Below, piece after piece: positions 23,806-34,567 of a DNA stretch of 64,000 nucleotides (its first letter is position 1; the number at the start of each line of letters is the position of its first letter). The stretch lies in the NCBI GenBank assembly GCA_011634665.1, contig WAEK01000012.1:620001-684000 (forward strand), in the 5' to 3' direction. The notes under the pieces are model-generated. The model made no database searches, was not told the DNA's origin, and worked only from the letters and a program-made list of their open reading frames with translations. Source of the DNA: Mortierella sp. BCC40632 (Eukaryota > Mortierellomycota > Mortierellomycetes > Mortierellales > Mortierellaceae). Both the position numbers and the translations under genes were made by a program.

Positions 23806-25929
23806 GTGGATGATATGCCCCCGACTGGGTATGTGTCGGCAGAAACAGTGGAGTTCCTGGGAAGAGTAAACGAGCAGAAAGCTGTTCTCCAGCGACAGAT
23901 TGAAGAGTGGGCGACTTATGCCCGTACGCTGGGCAACAGCCCTGATCCAGCAATCTTTCAAGTAGCAGTGAATCATCTCACCAAATTGCATACTCTGCTC
24001 GAAGAAAGAGAATACATGCACTTGGATCATTTGCGCTGGTTGCAACTGGTGGCCGCGTATAACAAGTCGAGGAGACATCAACACTTCCCGTAGTGTGTCA
24101 AGATAAGACAAAAAAAAAAAAAAAAAAAATATAATATAACATAAAATAAAAAGATGAAGTGTACTAGCGATAACGCTAAAAAGTATCAAATGTATCCGAA
24201 GGGATAATTGGATATGAGAGACGCTCTATGCAATAAGTGATAAAAGATATGTATACCAGACTAAGAGTACTGTCATCATTATATTTTGGTCGACTATGCG
24301 ACGTTTCAGACTTACTTGTCATGGTACCATGTCTCGTATGTCACAAAATATATTGAACGTGCTGACTGTAGGAAAAAAAAAAAAAAAAAAAAAAAAAACA
24401 ACAACAACAACATTTGACGCTCCTGCGAAGCACTTCCTGAAATCATCAATACTCCTCAACGTCCGATGTCATCCCCAGTCTCTGCCATTCCTGAACCTGT
24501 TCAATCAAGGGCTAATGAGCCAACGGAGAATTTGAACGTCCCCTCTTCCCCTTCGTTCAGTGAATGGGATATGGAGGTGGATAGACACCAAACCAACCTT
24601 GGTGGTGGAACCGCAAACGAAGGTCTTTCGCAAGGACCACGCCTCAATATAGTCAAACACGACTCTGCGACTGAGATAGCTCGCCTCAAAGACGCTGTCA
24701 AGTCACTTGGCGAGAGGCTGAGCAATCTGTACTCCAACGACGGGTACCAAGAGGGCCAAGCGAGACAAGATCTAGATGTCATGATTGCCGTGACTGAAAA
24801 AAGACTATGAAAAAGACCAAAATGATCCTCAAGAAGTTGCAAGATATTGCTGCAGACATTGCATCAGTCGAAGACAGTCCAAAATCGCAGACAGTCGCAG
24901 TGTTGGACAACATTCCCAAGCGTGTGGCTAGATACGACGGAAAGAAAATGACGGCCAGAACCTTCTTAAGCCAATTTTACCGTCTCGCTTACGGCCCACC
25001 TGGGCGAGGAACGATTTGAGCGACAATGTGAGCGACTCATGGTGTCCTGCATCGAGGTGGAGCACTTTGCCGTCCAGTTCCAGGAAGGTATTAAGCCATA
25101 TCCATCCGGCACTAGAGGATGGGAAACCTGCCGTCAAGTCTTCGTAAATGCCTGTTTGACACAAGATCAACGAGATGAAGAAGTGGAACGTCTAACCAAG
25201 ATCGGAATGCTTGAACGAGAGACATATCAGAACTTTGCAATCCGTATTGAAAGAGACTTGCATGTTTACGGTGTAAAGGATGACAATGATATTATCCTCA
25301 GTCAACTGGAGAAAGCCATTGGTCCCAATGCCTACAATATCATGCTGACTCGTTATAGCAGCTTCGACCCGAATGCAGCATCCTTCCAGTCTCTATCCTC
25401 ATTGTTAACTCAATGTAAGAGACTACGCGGTCCTGAAGGATCCGATGTCACCAAGATCTACGATGATCCACCCGCTGAAGGAAAGGGCAACGGCCAACCC
25501 TCATCCGTCAAACGCACGACGAGATCTCGAATGAACAACAATCGTTTTACCCCATTCCAGAAAAATAGGAGCTCTCCTAACCAATCGGGTAACAAAGGAA
25601 ATGGCTCATCGCTGTTTTGTGCTAAGTGTGGCGATAACTCGTCACATATAACGAAGGATCACAAGGAATGTACTTACAGACCTTGCCTCAAGATTGGTCA
25701 CGTTGAAAGTGAATGCCGAATGAAACAAAGGCACGCCGAAGGCAACAAAATTGGTATGCAATCTGTCAAAGAAGTAATTGCTAGTCTCAATGTTAAGACT
25801 TACACTGACCAAAATCTACTATGCTCTAAACCTCAGGTCATTAGTCAATCCTACTCGGACAGCAATATGACCCCCTTGGTCAGACACCGTTTGAACGAAG
25901 ATTCCTTCAATCTGTCAGGAAGGGTTTAA
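23806..25929 (+). pseudogene. gypsy gag region, frame-broken
   Basis: Pieces at 23806-24093, 24466-24810, 24807-25019 and 25039-25929 read as a helical capsid-like protein (for example VERLTKIGMLERETYQNFA) followed by a basic stretch. A Cys-rich knuckle follows: CAKCGDNSSH, then CLKIGHVESEC at about 25617-25711. Gaps coincide with A-runs (24107-24129, 24373-24398). The knuckle differs from a canonical CX2CX4HX4C (the second unit has lost a Cys), so nucleic-acid binding may be impaired. Confidence 0.7.
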
Positions 25930-26101
25930 AAGAAGAATAGCTCTTCGGCAACGAATAAAAAATAAAAAGAATGCCAGTTCTTTTTACTCTACCTTCAGAG
26001 AACATTCCTGACCTTGCTGCACAAGAGTGTGAAGACCCTAATGATCTTGAAAACTATTAAGGAAAAAATACTCAGCTTACTATGGACCTCCTGAAATTAA
26101 G

Positions 26102-26563
26102 TTGTCAGCATTTGCAATGCGTGATGATAATGCAGAACAGCGTATTGTTATTACCATTGAATTTGAGAAGTGTCAGTACAATGCACTGATCGATACTGGT
26201 GCTACTGTATCCTGTATAAGGCCAGATATCGTGGAAAAGCATGGGAAGGACATTCGGTCCATGAAAGGAACGATTACACTAGCAGATGAAGATACTACAA
26301 TAGAAAGGATCGGTCAAACAGAACCTATTGAGATCCATTACCAATCATGTATAGTGTTCTCTCCATTCGAAGTAGTGAAGCAAAAGTACCCATTCACAAT
26401 CGGCATGGACTTGTTCCATCGTATTGGTCTTGGTTTGACTGGACTACCCAATCCTGGTTTGAATGCCTCAGTCCTACCAGAACCGGAGCCGGATCAGCGT
26501 CCTTCGCTCATTCCATCTGAACGACCTGAAGAAGAAAGTCAACCGAGCTTTTCAGAATGCTAA
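26102..26563 (+). pseudogene. gypsy aspartic protease region
   Basis: Contains the retropepsin active-site signature NALIDTGATVSCI near residue 30 and, about 70 residues on, a hydrophobic stretch ending TIGMDLFHRIGLGL, typical of Ty3/gypsy proteases. It is the N-terminal part of Pol, separated from reverse transcriptase by frame breaks at 26564-26853. Confidence 0.75.
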
Positions 26564-26853
26564 GAAGGCTTTCTTACAGTCAATCAAAGACGTGATCGAA
26601 AAGAATACGCAAATTCCTAAGTCGAGTCACTGTCCCATTCCTGAAATGAAGGTATACCTTCCTGTGTCAAAGGGAACGGTCATCTTCAGACGGCCTAGAC
26701 CATTTGCTCAAAAGCAATTGTCCATTTTGACGAAGCTGTCGAGAAGTGGAAAAAGGACGATGTAATTACAGTCGCCCCTGTTGGTAATGTCCACAATAAT
26801 ACACTAACTCTTGCAGCTAAAAAGATCTGAAGGGTAACAAGACTCTTTGGAGA

Positions 26854-27960
26854 GTGTGTCTAGATCCACGACCACTCAATAAAGAAATACCAGATGATAA
26901 CTATCCTCTACCTTTAATATCTGACATCATTAACAAGTTGGCAGGTAATGCAATCTACTCGACCATTGATCTTTCTCAGGCGTACCATCGTCTACCAGTA
27001 CATGAAGAGGATCAACCTTTGACTGCATTTATGCACAGAGGTACGCAATACATGTTCAAGAAAGCTCCATTTGGGTTAAAACCGCTTTCCAGCATATTTC
27101 AACGAGGAATGGCTCGTATACTTGGCGATCTTCCGTTCGTCTGCAACTTCATTGATGACATCGTGATTTTCTCAAAGAACAGAGAAGAACACAGTGAGCA
27201 TGTGCAGATTGTGCTTGACAGGTTAAACAAAGCCAAGCTTATTGTGAATCCCGATAAGTGTCATTTCTACAGTACGCAAAATCTCATTGCTCGGGTTTGT
27301 GATTGGACTCCATGGGAGGAGTGTGGACCCTACTAAGTTTGTGAATATCGAACATTGGGCACCTCCAACCACGGAAAGCAAATCCAGTCATATCTCGGGA
27401 CGTTCAATTTCTTCCGCGAGTATATCCCTTTATTCAGTTCCGTTGCAGCACCGTTAGATGCGTTAAGACATCGAACCGACACGTTCACGTTGGACGCTGA
27501 GCAGTTGGAAGCATTTGAGACACTGAAGAAACTTCTATCAGCGGCTCCTGTGCTTGCTTTTTGCAGACTTTACTCTACCATTCTATGTGGCAACTGACGC
27601 ATCGAATGTGGGTATTGGAGTGGTACTTTATCAATTACCTGATGGGCCAAAAAAATCCAAAGAACATCCGATACATATCATTCATGGCGAGATCCCTTCA
27701 AGAAAGAGAAAAAAGAAAATATTCTGCGACAGGGAAAGAGCTGCTAGCGATCGTGTTTTGCGCTCAATAAGTTCCACTATTACCTTTGGGGCAGACACTT
27801 TGATCTCTACACTGATCACCGAGCCCTTGTATTCCTTCATTCGCAGCAAGACATGAATTCCATGATGGTCAATTGGCAAGACACGATCTTGAACTATAAC
27901 TTTACTGTTCACTATCGGCCTGGTATTCTAAACATTTTGCCTGATGCATTATCTCGTATC
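26854..27960 (+). pseudogene. gypsy reverse transcriptase and RNase H, frame-broken
   Basis: 26854-27336 holds RT core motifs: CLDPRPLNKEI, YSTIDLSQAYHRLPV, FGLKPLSSIFQRGM, and the catalytic box as FIDDIVIFS, with Phe where Tyr is usual. The frame then shifts. FNFFREYIPLFSSVAAPL (27400-27460) is the thumb/connection. RNase H follows in yet other frames: a catalytic-Asp segment VATDASNVGIGVVL near 27588, a KELLAIV-like stretch near 27738, then DTILNYNFTVHYRPG near 27880. At least four breaks make it inactive as read. Confidence 0.8.
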
Positions 27961-29469
27961 TTCCCTGATAAATTCCGGAAGGTTACTCCAGCTTCACTGC
28001 CTGCTATTCTTGCTTACGTGCATATCTTGCAAAATGAAGACACCGAGCGTACAATCGTTATGGAAAGTGATCGACAAGATGTACTCCATAGGACTCATGG
28101 TATGGGTCATATTGGTACTATTGCTATGGTGAACGCCATTCATAGCGAGGGTCAGACTTGGCCTCACTTGACAAAAAGATTGTTCTGATTTTATTAAAAG
28201 ATGTCGGGAATGTCAACGTACAAATATCGTTCGAAAAGGATACCATCCTTTGAAGGCAATCCATGCAAACCTGCCTGGCGATCACATTGCCATCGATCTG
28301 ACTGGTCCGTTCACAACGTCTACAAAAGGCAATGCGTACCTGATGGTTGTTGTGGATGTGTGCACCAGGTTTGTCTTCCTTGAGCCTTTACCGAACAAAA
28401 AGGTATCACCGTAGCAGAAAAGCTCTTCAAGCTGTTCTGCACTATTGGTTTCCCCGAGAGTTTTACAATCAGACAATGGTCGTGAATTTGTCAATGAAGC
28501 TATACGTACCATGACAACTCAAATGAATGTCGATCAACGTCTCATCACGCCGTATCATCCAAGAGCGAACGGAGTAGCAGAGAGCCATGTTAAAATAGCC
28601 AATAACATGGTGCGGAAGCATATCCAAGAGCGAAGCTCCACATGGGACTCTCACATACCATTCATCCAAATGTCAATGAACACGCGAGTTGTGTCTTTAC
28701 ACTCGTCATCACCTTTCTCACTCTTCTTTGCAAGAAAGGCGAATGGATTCAGCAACTACTTGAATGACAAAGAGCAATTGATGTCCCAAGAAGAGCTGCT
28801 CGAACGACTCGAGTATATGAACAAAATAGTATTCCCTGCTATCTCAGGTAAAGCCAAAGCTACACAGGAAAAAATGATAGAACGGTTCAACCGAACGGTA
28901 CTTCACAGCGAGTTCCCGGATGGTGCTAAGGTAATGGTCCTTGACCCTATCCAAGGAGACAAGCTCACCCCTCGGTACGAAGGTCCCTACACTGTTTCCG
29001 CAAAACGGCACAGGGAGCATATGTGTTGAAAGATGGAACGGAGGAAGTTCATCATAGGCAATATGCGCCGTCACAACTGAAGCTGGTTTTGGATGACCTT
29101 GACAGTGACCCTGCGTACGAGATAGAAACCATTCTCGAACATGAACCTCACCCAACTATTCCTGGCAAGCTGCAATATTTTGTTAAATGGAAAGGCTTTA
29201 CTGAAGACTATAATACATGGGAACCTGAGGAGTCCTTTGTGGAACGAACATGTCTCAAGGAATACTGGGACAAGCAGAAAGCGGCACTATCTATGGAGGC
29301 CACTCCTAAGAAAAAACTACCGCTAGGCGTTCCAGTGGCAAAGCTCCGAATAAAAAGTTCACCCCTGCGAGTCGTGTGCAACCAATCCGTGCGCGTGCTG
29401 CACGCAAACGGGACAAAAAATTTTTTTTTTTCTCCACCGACTTCTCACCATTTGATCCCGCGTCGTTAA
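27961..29469 (+). pseudogene. gypsy integrase with C-terminal chromodomain, frame-broken
   Basis: The zinc-binding part is split between HGMGHIGTIAMVNAI (about 28096) and the C-x2-C in another frame near 28205. The DDE core appears as AIDLTGPF, QSDNGREFVNEAI (about 28468) and a Glu in HPRANGVAESHVK (about 28557). After a break near 29010, residues at about 29137-29280 form a chromodomain (LQYFVKWKGFTEDYNTWEPE). The aromatic residues F/Y, W and Y/W are retained, marking the element as a chromovirus that may target marked chromatin. Confidence 0.8.
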
Positions 29470-29509
29470 TACCTACGAACTCATGCTCTTCGTTCTCCAT
29501 AAGGGGGGT

Positions 29510-29768
29510 TGTTCGCCTTGGGATCTATGGCGAGCAGCCTACGCTAGAGGAGCAGTGCCTGAGGCACGTGCGCCTCACAGTACTTACATTAGAGTTAGCT
29601 TCCTTTCTCTCAGGAGGCATGAATAAAAAAAACCCAACGTCCCTGGGCCAAGTGGCCAGGCATGTCTTTTTCTCACCGATTCTTATTCTTCCCTTTGCTG
29701 ACCCCTCTATTGTCACTATGTCTATCCATGTCGAGGCGTCCTTTTAGGGTAAGTTCAATTATATCACA
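29510..29768 (+). repeat. 3' LTR of the gypsy element
   Basis: 259 bp, identical to the 5' LTR, preceded by the purine tract and followed by the TGGAT duplication. Confidence 0.95.
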
Positions 29769-31469
29769 TGGATCAATTGCCGTGGACTAATGCAACCTCT
29801 TGCTCCCTTCTCTCCAGGGCAACTTGAATGTTCTAGGGCAGGGAAATGTGCTCCTGCGAAGGCTATCGACCCCAGAAAGCGACGCGACAGAGGATCCGAA
29901 CGATGTGGTTGCAAGTTTATGATCCAGCTGGTTCACGAAGGCTCGTTCACAGGGCCACTCTCTGTTGACAAGGTCAGGACTCACCCTGACGCCAGGCCAG
30001 AGGATGATGGCCATTGCCATCCTTCGGATCGACAAGCAAACGATCACAGCCGACAGGCACGGGCACTGAACGATGACCACAAAGATGAGATTCGGCGAAA
30101 TGCAACTAACAAAGCAGGCATGGCTGCAACCATGAATCTCAAAAAAGAACTTTTCCTGACAAAGTTTTCGATCGCAAAAGGGTTCAATACGTGTACAGAA
30201 ATGCTTGTGATGAGATATTGGATCAGGTTCGAACTCAAGCTGGGCTCAACGAGGCTCAAGCCGTCCTTGAACTGTTACTCGCAAAGCGGCGGCAAGATGG
30301 TGCGTGGTATGTCGCATGGGATCATGATAACGAGAACCGACTAACCCGGCTCTTCTGGATGAGTCCTTCACAGAGACTATTGTACCGAAGGTATGTGTTA
30401 GCAGTGTATCAGTACCGGGTTCTCATCGAACATTCGACACCGTGCTAGAGCCATGTAAAAAATTTTCGAATCGAATATTCGACGAGAAACAATTATTTCA
30501 GTACCAATAGAGCATTTTACATTTTGCAAAGACGGAATCTAATACGTTCATAATTCATCACACATACACACACTCAAGATACTACGATGTTGTTTGGAAT
30601 GACAGCACCTTCAATTCAAACCGGTTCAGGTTCTACCTTAACGCTACCGTCGTCGTTGACTGTGATGGCAAAACCCGCCTAACAGCTGTTGCTTTTAATC
30701 CAGCAAGAAACGACTGAGAGCTATACTTGGATCCTCGAACACCTCATTATTGCAGGCAATAACCAACGCCCAACGGTTATCATGGTCGACGAAGCTAGAG
30801 CTATGGAAGCCGCCATTTTGTCAGAGTTGCCCGATACTACTCTCATCAATTGCCTCTGGCATATTGAAGAGAATCTCAAGAAACATTGTCCAAGGGCTCG
30901 GCGACCAGAAGTGATGAAGATGTTCAGGAGAGCGCTAGCAAGTATTACTCCTGACGAGTTTCAAGGTGCATGGGACCTTTTGAAGAACCTGGCTGGAAGC
31001 AGTGGCCAACTTAAGGATCACCTCAAGAGGCTTCTCGAGAGACGCAAGAACTGGGCACGCGCTTTTGTGGGTTACCACTTTACAGCCGGCGCCAAGACTA
31101 CACAGAGGGTGGAGAAGATGCACGACCTCGTGAAAAAAAGACCTTGATACTAGATCCTCATTAGACCAGTGTCTTGCTGCGGCTGTCGAACGTGAACACA
31201 GTGAGTTCCTCAGGCGTGAGACGCTCCTGTACAAAAGGAGTATTATCCCAAGGCTACACTCCAAACACGCTGCTGAAGAATTTAAGGCAGTAGTTGATGA
31301 GAACTTTGAGTTCCTCGGAGATTTTGCCTGCTTCTCAATGATGGACGAGATCGCACTGTCCTACTTCTATGATGCGCGAGTTACTGATCTTGAAAGTCTT
31401 GAGGTAACGATTGGACATTTAATCTCAAAATCAAAAATGAGTACCATTCTGGAGTCTAAAAAAGTCTAA

Positions 31470-31503
<34 letters not shown>

Positions 31504-31567
31504 AAAGGATCGTCCAGTTGAGCTAGAGGAGCACAAGAAAGGTAGTACTGACAGTGAAATCACTGGG

Positions 31568-31747
31568 AACAGCGACAATGATGACAACAGTCTTGACAGC
31601 AGCGACAACGATGACAACAGTCTTGACAGCAGAGACAACGATAACAGCAGTCTTGACAGCAGCGACAATGATGAGAGCAGCCTTTACAACAACGACAATG
31701 ATGGCAGCAGTCTTAAAAGCAACGGCAGTGATGACGGCAGTCTTGAC
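31568..31747 (+). repeat. Six 30-bp tandem units coding an acidic decapeptide
   Basis: Units of 30 bp encode variants of NSDNDDNSLD within exon 6 of the transposase gene. The repeat length is a multiple of three, so copy-number change keeps the frame. The antisense frame here (31523-31825) is a shadow. Confidence 0.85.
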
Positions 31748-32678
31748 ACCAGCGGCAAGAACAAAGACGATGGAGGCGCCAACTGCAACAAGAATAACGA
31801 TTGCGAGAGCGATGAGGAAGATCATGGAGCATGTGACAAGTCCCTCTCAACAGCTCCGTGAGCATGCACAGAGGGTTATCCTAGCTACTCTAGGCAGAGA
31901 TAATGTCACGTCTGCCTATCATGTTGAGTGGCGCAAGAAAAAGTCGACAGCAGCTCCCTCTTCCTTTTGAAAGATGGGGAGCTACTTCTGTTGCTGTCTG
32001 CGCCTTCAGAAGGTTGGGATTGTCTGTCGCCTTTTTCAAGGTCATGAGAGAGACTCCTGAGGCGAGGTACCATGTCAGTCTTCTTCCTCAGAGGTGGTTT
32101 AAGGAGGATATGCAGAGTGACTCGATCGACCACCTCAGAGACCGCTCGTTTATCGGTTATGATGACGAGCAAGGCGATAGAGAGGATGCTGGGGAACCAG
32201 GCGCCAACTTTATGCAATGTCTGGAAAATATTTCGCCGACAAAGATCCAGGATATCTCAATGAGAAACCTGGAGCAAGTCAAGGATGAAAGCAGGCGCCA
32301 TTTATTGAAGCGCCAGGCCAACGCATTCATAGACGGAATAGACACGGTGTCTGCGGGTGATTCTGAGATGGTCTCCGGGTGGATTTCTGGGTTGGAAGAC
32401 AAGTACGATGCACACAAGCGCGGTGTCGTGCCTGTGAAAGACCCAAAAATTGCTACACCCAAAGTAGGAGGTCGGCCACGCTCTAAGAGACTTAAGTCAG
32501 TGTATGAGGTCCAGAGCGAACGGGCAGCCAGAAAAAATAGAAGAGATAGTCCTGATCAAGAAGCTTAAGTCCTGTTCTTTGTCCTGCCCTTGCCCTCTGT
32601 TGTGGATCACAACATTTTTCTTGGCTAAGTCGATAAATAGGAACCAAAATAGAGAGCCAGATGAGACGTTTATAGGAC

Positions 32679-32758
32679 GTCTGCAGCGAGAGCTGCAGAC
32701 AGGACCATTTTTATTCCCCTGGCGGGCGAAGAAGAAGGGCCAGTATAAATACTGGCCC
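32679..32758. promoter_or_regulatory. Two perfect palindromes after the transposase stop; one contains TATAAATA
   Basis: GTCTGCAGC-GAGA-GCTGCAGAC (32679-32700) has 9-bp arms and a GNRA-like loop. GGGCCAGTAT-AA-ATACTGGCCC (32737-32758) has 10-bp arms and contains TATAAATA. AATAAA follows at about 32769. They could mark the transposase 3' end, a promoter for the downstream gene, or both; no direct evidence decides. Confidence 0.5.
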
Positions 32759-32936
32759 CTAGCCCTTGAATAAACACACACACCAATCTCACCGACTTCT
32801 CTGACCCTACCCTCAAAATATATCACCCTCAATCAAAGACACGGCTAGTCTTGTTAATCCACATAATTCATCTCTCTCTCTTGTCGAAGATAACTTTAAT
32901 AAAAGAACTTATTGTCTCGTAACGTATCAGGTACCC

Positions 32937-32938
<2 letters not shown>

Positions 32939-32994
<56 letters not shown>
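32939..32994. repeat. 56-nt poly-T run
   Basis: The longest homopolymer in the window, between the transposase 3' region and the hairpin minisatellite. It could be a retroposed tail on the minus strand, but no flanking duplication was seen. Confidence 0.9.
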
Positions 32995-33070
32995 CGATGA
33001 TGGGTCCAGCTTCCACGCTGCTTCACTCTAGACACGCATGGGCCGCCCTTCCCAGACCTTTACGTTCTTG

Positions 33071-33510
33071 GCGCATTCAATGCTTCAATGCGGCCTTGTT
33101 CTTTTTTCCGCATTCAATGCTTCAATGCGGCCTTGTTCTTTCCGCATTCAATGCTTCAATGCGGCCTTTGTTCTTTTTCCGCATTCAATGCGACTTTGTG
33201 CTTCACGCATTCAATGCTTCAATGCGGCCTTGTTCTTTCCGCATTCAATGCTTCAATGCGACCCTTGCTCCTCCCGTATTCAATGTCTCAATGCGACCCA
33301 TGCCCCTATTCAATGTGGTTTTTATGCTTCCCGCATTCAATGTCTCAATGCGACCCATGCCCCTATTCAATGTGGTTTTTATGCTTCCCGCATTCAATGC
33401 CTCAATGTGGCTTTTTTTGCTTCCCGTATTCAATGTCTCAATGCGAGGTTGCCCCCTATTCAATGCTTCAATGTGGTTTTGTTCTTCCCTGCACTCAATG
33501 CCTCAATACA
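33071..33510 (+). repeat. Minisatellite of hairpin units (about 14 copies)
   Basis: Degenerate units of about 22-40 bp built around GCATTCAATGCTTCAATGC. In most, CGCATT pairs with AATGCG across a 9-nt loop; spacers are T/C-rich (CTTGTTCTTTC). Several arms vary on both sides. It lies just upstream of the second MULE gene. The long frames crossing it (from 32997) are a by-product of the repeat. Confidence 0.85.
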
Positions 33511-33682
33511 GCACATACTCCTCCCATCTCATCAGTCTTTTCTTAAGTCGAAGGCTTAAATACAAGATATTCAGCTCCTTGGTTCACTACACACACTCAC
33601 TCACTCACATTCTCTTTTTTCACACACTCTCCCCCAACTTATCTCTCGCCCTTCCTCTACTTCTCTTTCTCTCTCTCAAAAT

Positions 33683-34567
33683 ATGCCAAAAGGTCTCCCA
33701 GTGCTCCTTTCATAAATGTGCAAAAAATCTAAATGATGATAACAGGGAGAACTTTTGTACTTCTGAGGAATCTCATTGGAGAGCATGCCACACCAATGAA
33801 CCAGCCAAGTTCCCTTGTCCCTTTACGAATAAGACAGTTGAAATCCATCGAAATTCGGAGAAAGACTACAAGTTCACCTGCGTGTGCGAAAAATCATTTA
33901 TCCTTAACGCAGGGTCTGTAAGGCGTCACTATGAATCTTGTACAGTAGCCAAACGGCTGGCTCTCCAGGCTGCTTCAACAGTTCCAGATACACAGGCTGC
34001 TCTTGCAACCCCAGAAACACAGGTTGCACCAGCAGCGGCCCAGCCTCACCAAGCATCCAGCGAACTTCCAAGCCCATCTCAGGCTCAAGATAAGAGTCCT
34101 TCCCGAGAGACAAGTCCTGCAGCGATATCGTCACCAGGGACCATTGTTTTCCGGGATGGTATTCTTGACTGCTTCCTTAATAAATGCTGAGAATGAGAAT
34201 AACTCAATTATTGCACTGGAAGGTAGATACTAACAATAATCTACTTTAGGTGTTACGGAAACTTTAGATGATGTTCTGTGGTATGTCCGCCGAATGGACG
34301 AAAGACAAGAGCGAATAGAGGACTACCAGTTGTATTTGGGGCGTACTTTGGAACAATTAGTTGGATTTGTGAAAGGGAACCCAGCAGGCGCAAGTCCACG
34401 GACGCCTTGTGAGTTAACCATTTCGTCCATCATAGTGCAATCAGGATGAGTGTTGACCATTAGGCTAATGTGCTACTTTCTAGTAAGTCTCGTTCATAAT
34501 TATAGGCGTCCTACACCCATATCCGGCCCCACCGAAGGCAAGCGGTAGTGAAACAACAAGAAGATAG
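33683..34567 (+). CDS. Cys/His-rich coiled-coil protein inside the MULE
   Basis: Exons 33683-34158, 34250-34408 and 34506-34567 join in phase (donors GTATTC and GTGAGT; the first intron has CTAAC before its TAG). The ATG at 33683 is one base out of frame with the rest, at an AAAA run, so either one base is miscounted or the start differs. The N-terminal 90 residues hold Cys/His pairs (CSFHKC, CPF, CVC...HYESC), consistent with one or two C2HC-type fingers. Then comes an Ala/Gln/Pro/Ser-rich linker and a charged helix (DERQERIEDYQLYLGRTLEQL) likely to form a coiled coil. I do not recognise the family. Its place within the TIRs suggests an accessory protein of the element, possibly DNA-binding; it does not look like plant MURB. 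Confidence 0.55.

Larger units (their letters stand above)
22833..29768 (+). mobile_element. Ty3/gypsy chromovirus retrotransposon, 6936 bp
   Basis: Two identical 259-bp LTRs (TGTTCGCC...ATATCACA) enclose gag, protease, reverse transcriptase, RNase H, integrase and chromodomain coding in that order, all on +. The 5-bp TSD is TGGAT at 22828-22832 and 29769-29773. A purine tract AAGGGGGG (29501-29508) precedes the 3' LTR. Directly after the 5' LTR is a T-run and CGGTGAAGAAG, with no obvious TGG-type primer-binding site. The element lies in an intron of the MULE transposase gene, same orientation. Frames are interrupted repeatedly although the LTRs are identical. Confidence 0.95.
20885..32568 (+). 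pseudogene. Ulp1 (C48) protease-FAR1-MULE transposase fusion gene, frame-broken
   Basis: Six exons are inferred: 20885-22017, 22130-22490, 22649-22793, 29818-30390, 30579-31403, 31508-32568. The junctions I checked are in phase. Exon 1 encodes an N-terminal domain and a Ulp1 fold starting WLGDEQIDTIL, with His in NHWAVFGF (21675), Asp in LFGDSLD (21726) and Cys in DSSSCGIIALN (21891) in one frame. Exon 2 is a Lys/Glu/Ser-rich linker. Exons 3-4 give a FAR1/WRKY-like zinc finger (ECSRAGKC...RCGCKF...HCH). Exon 5 holds the DDE core: Asp in VVVDCDGKTR (30659), Asp in VIMVDEARA (30788), Glu in TTQRVEKMH (about 31112). Exon 6 has a 10-residue acidic repeat, a SWIM-like Cys cluster and a basic end (GGRPRSKRLKS). 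About ten frame breaks occur, mostly at A or T runs. Two separate genes remain possible, but no second promoter or stop-start boundary is visible. Confidence 0.7.

Noticed and set aside
31523..31825. A Val/Ala/Ile-rich minus frame
   Set aside because: Antisense of the acidic decapeptide repeat.
33071..33510. Possible CRISPR array
   Set aside because: Units and spacers are both degenerate repeats, spacers are not unique, and the genome is eukaryotic.
32997..34190. A 397-codon plus frame across the minisatellite
   Set aside because: Its first two thirds are repeat-derived Phe/Asn/Ala/Ser cycles open in all three frames. Only the part after about 33680 has gene-like composition and splice sites, annotated separately.
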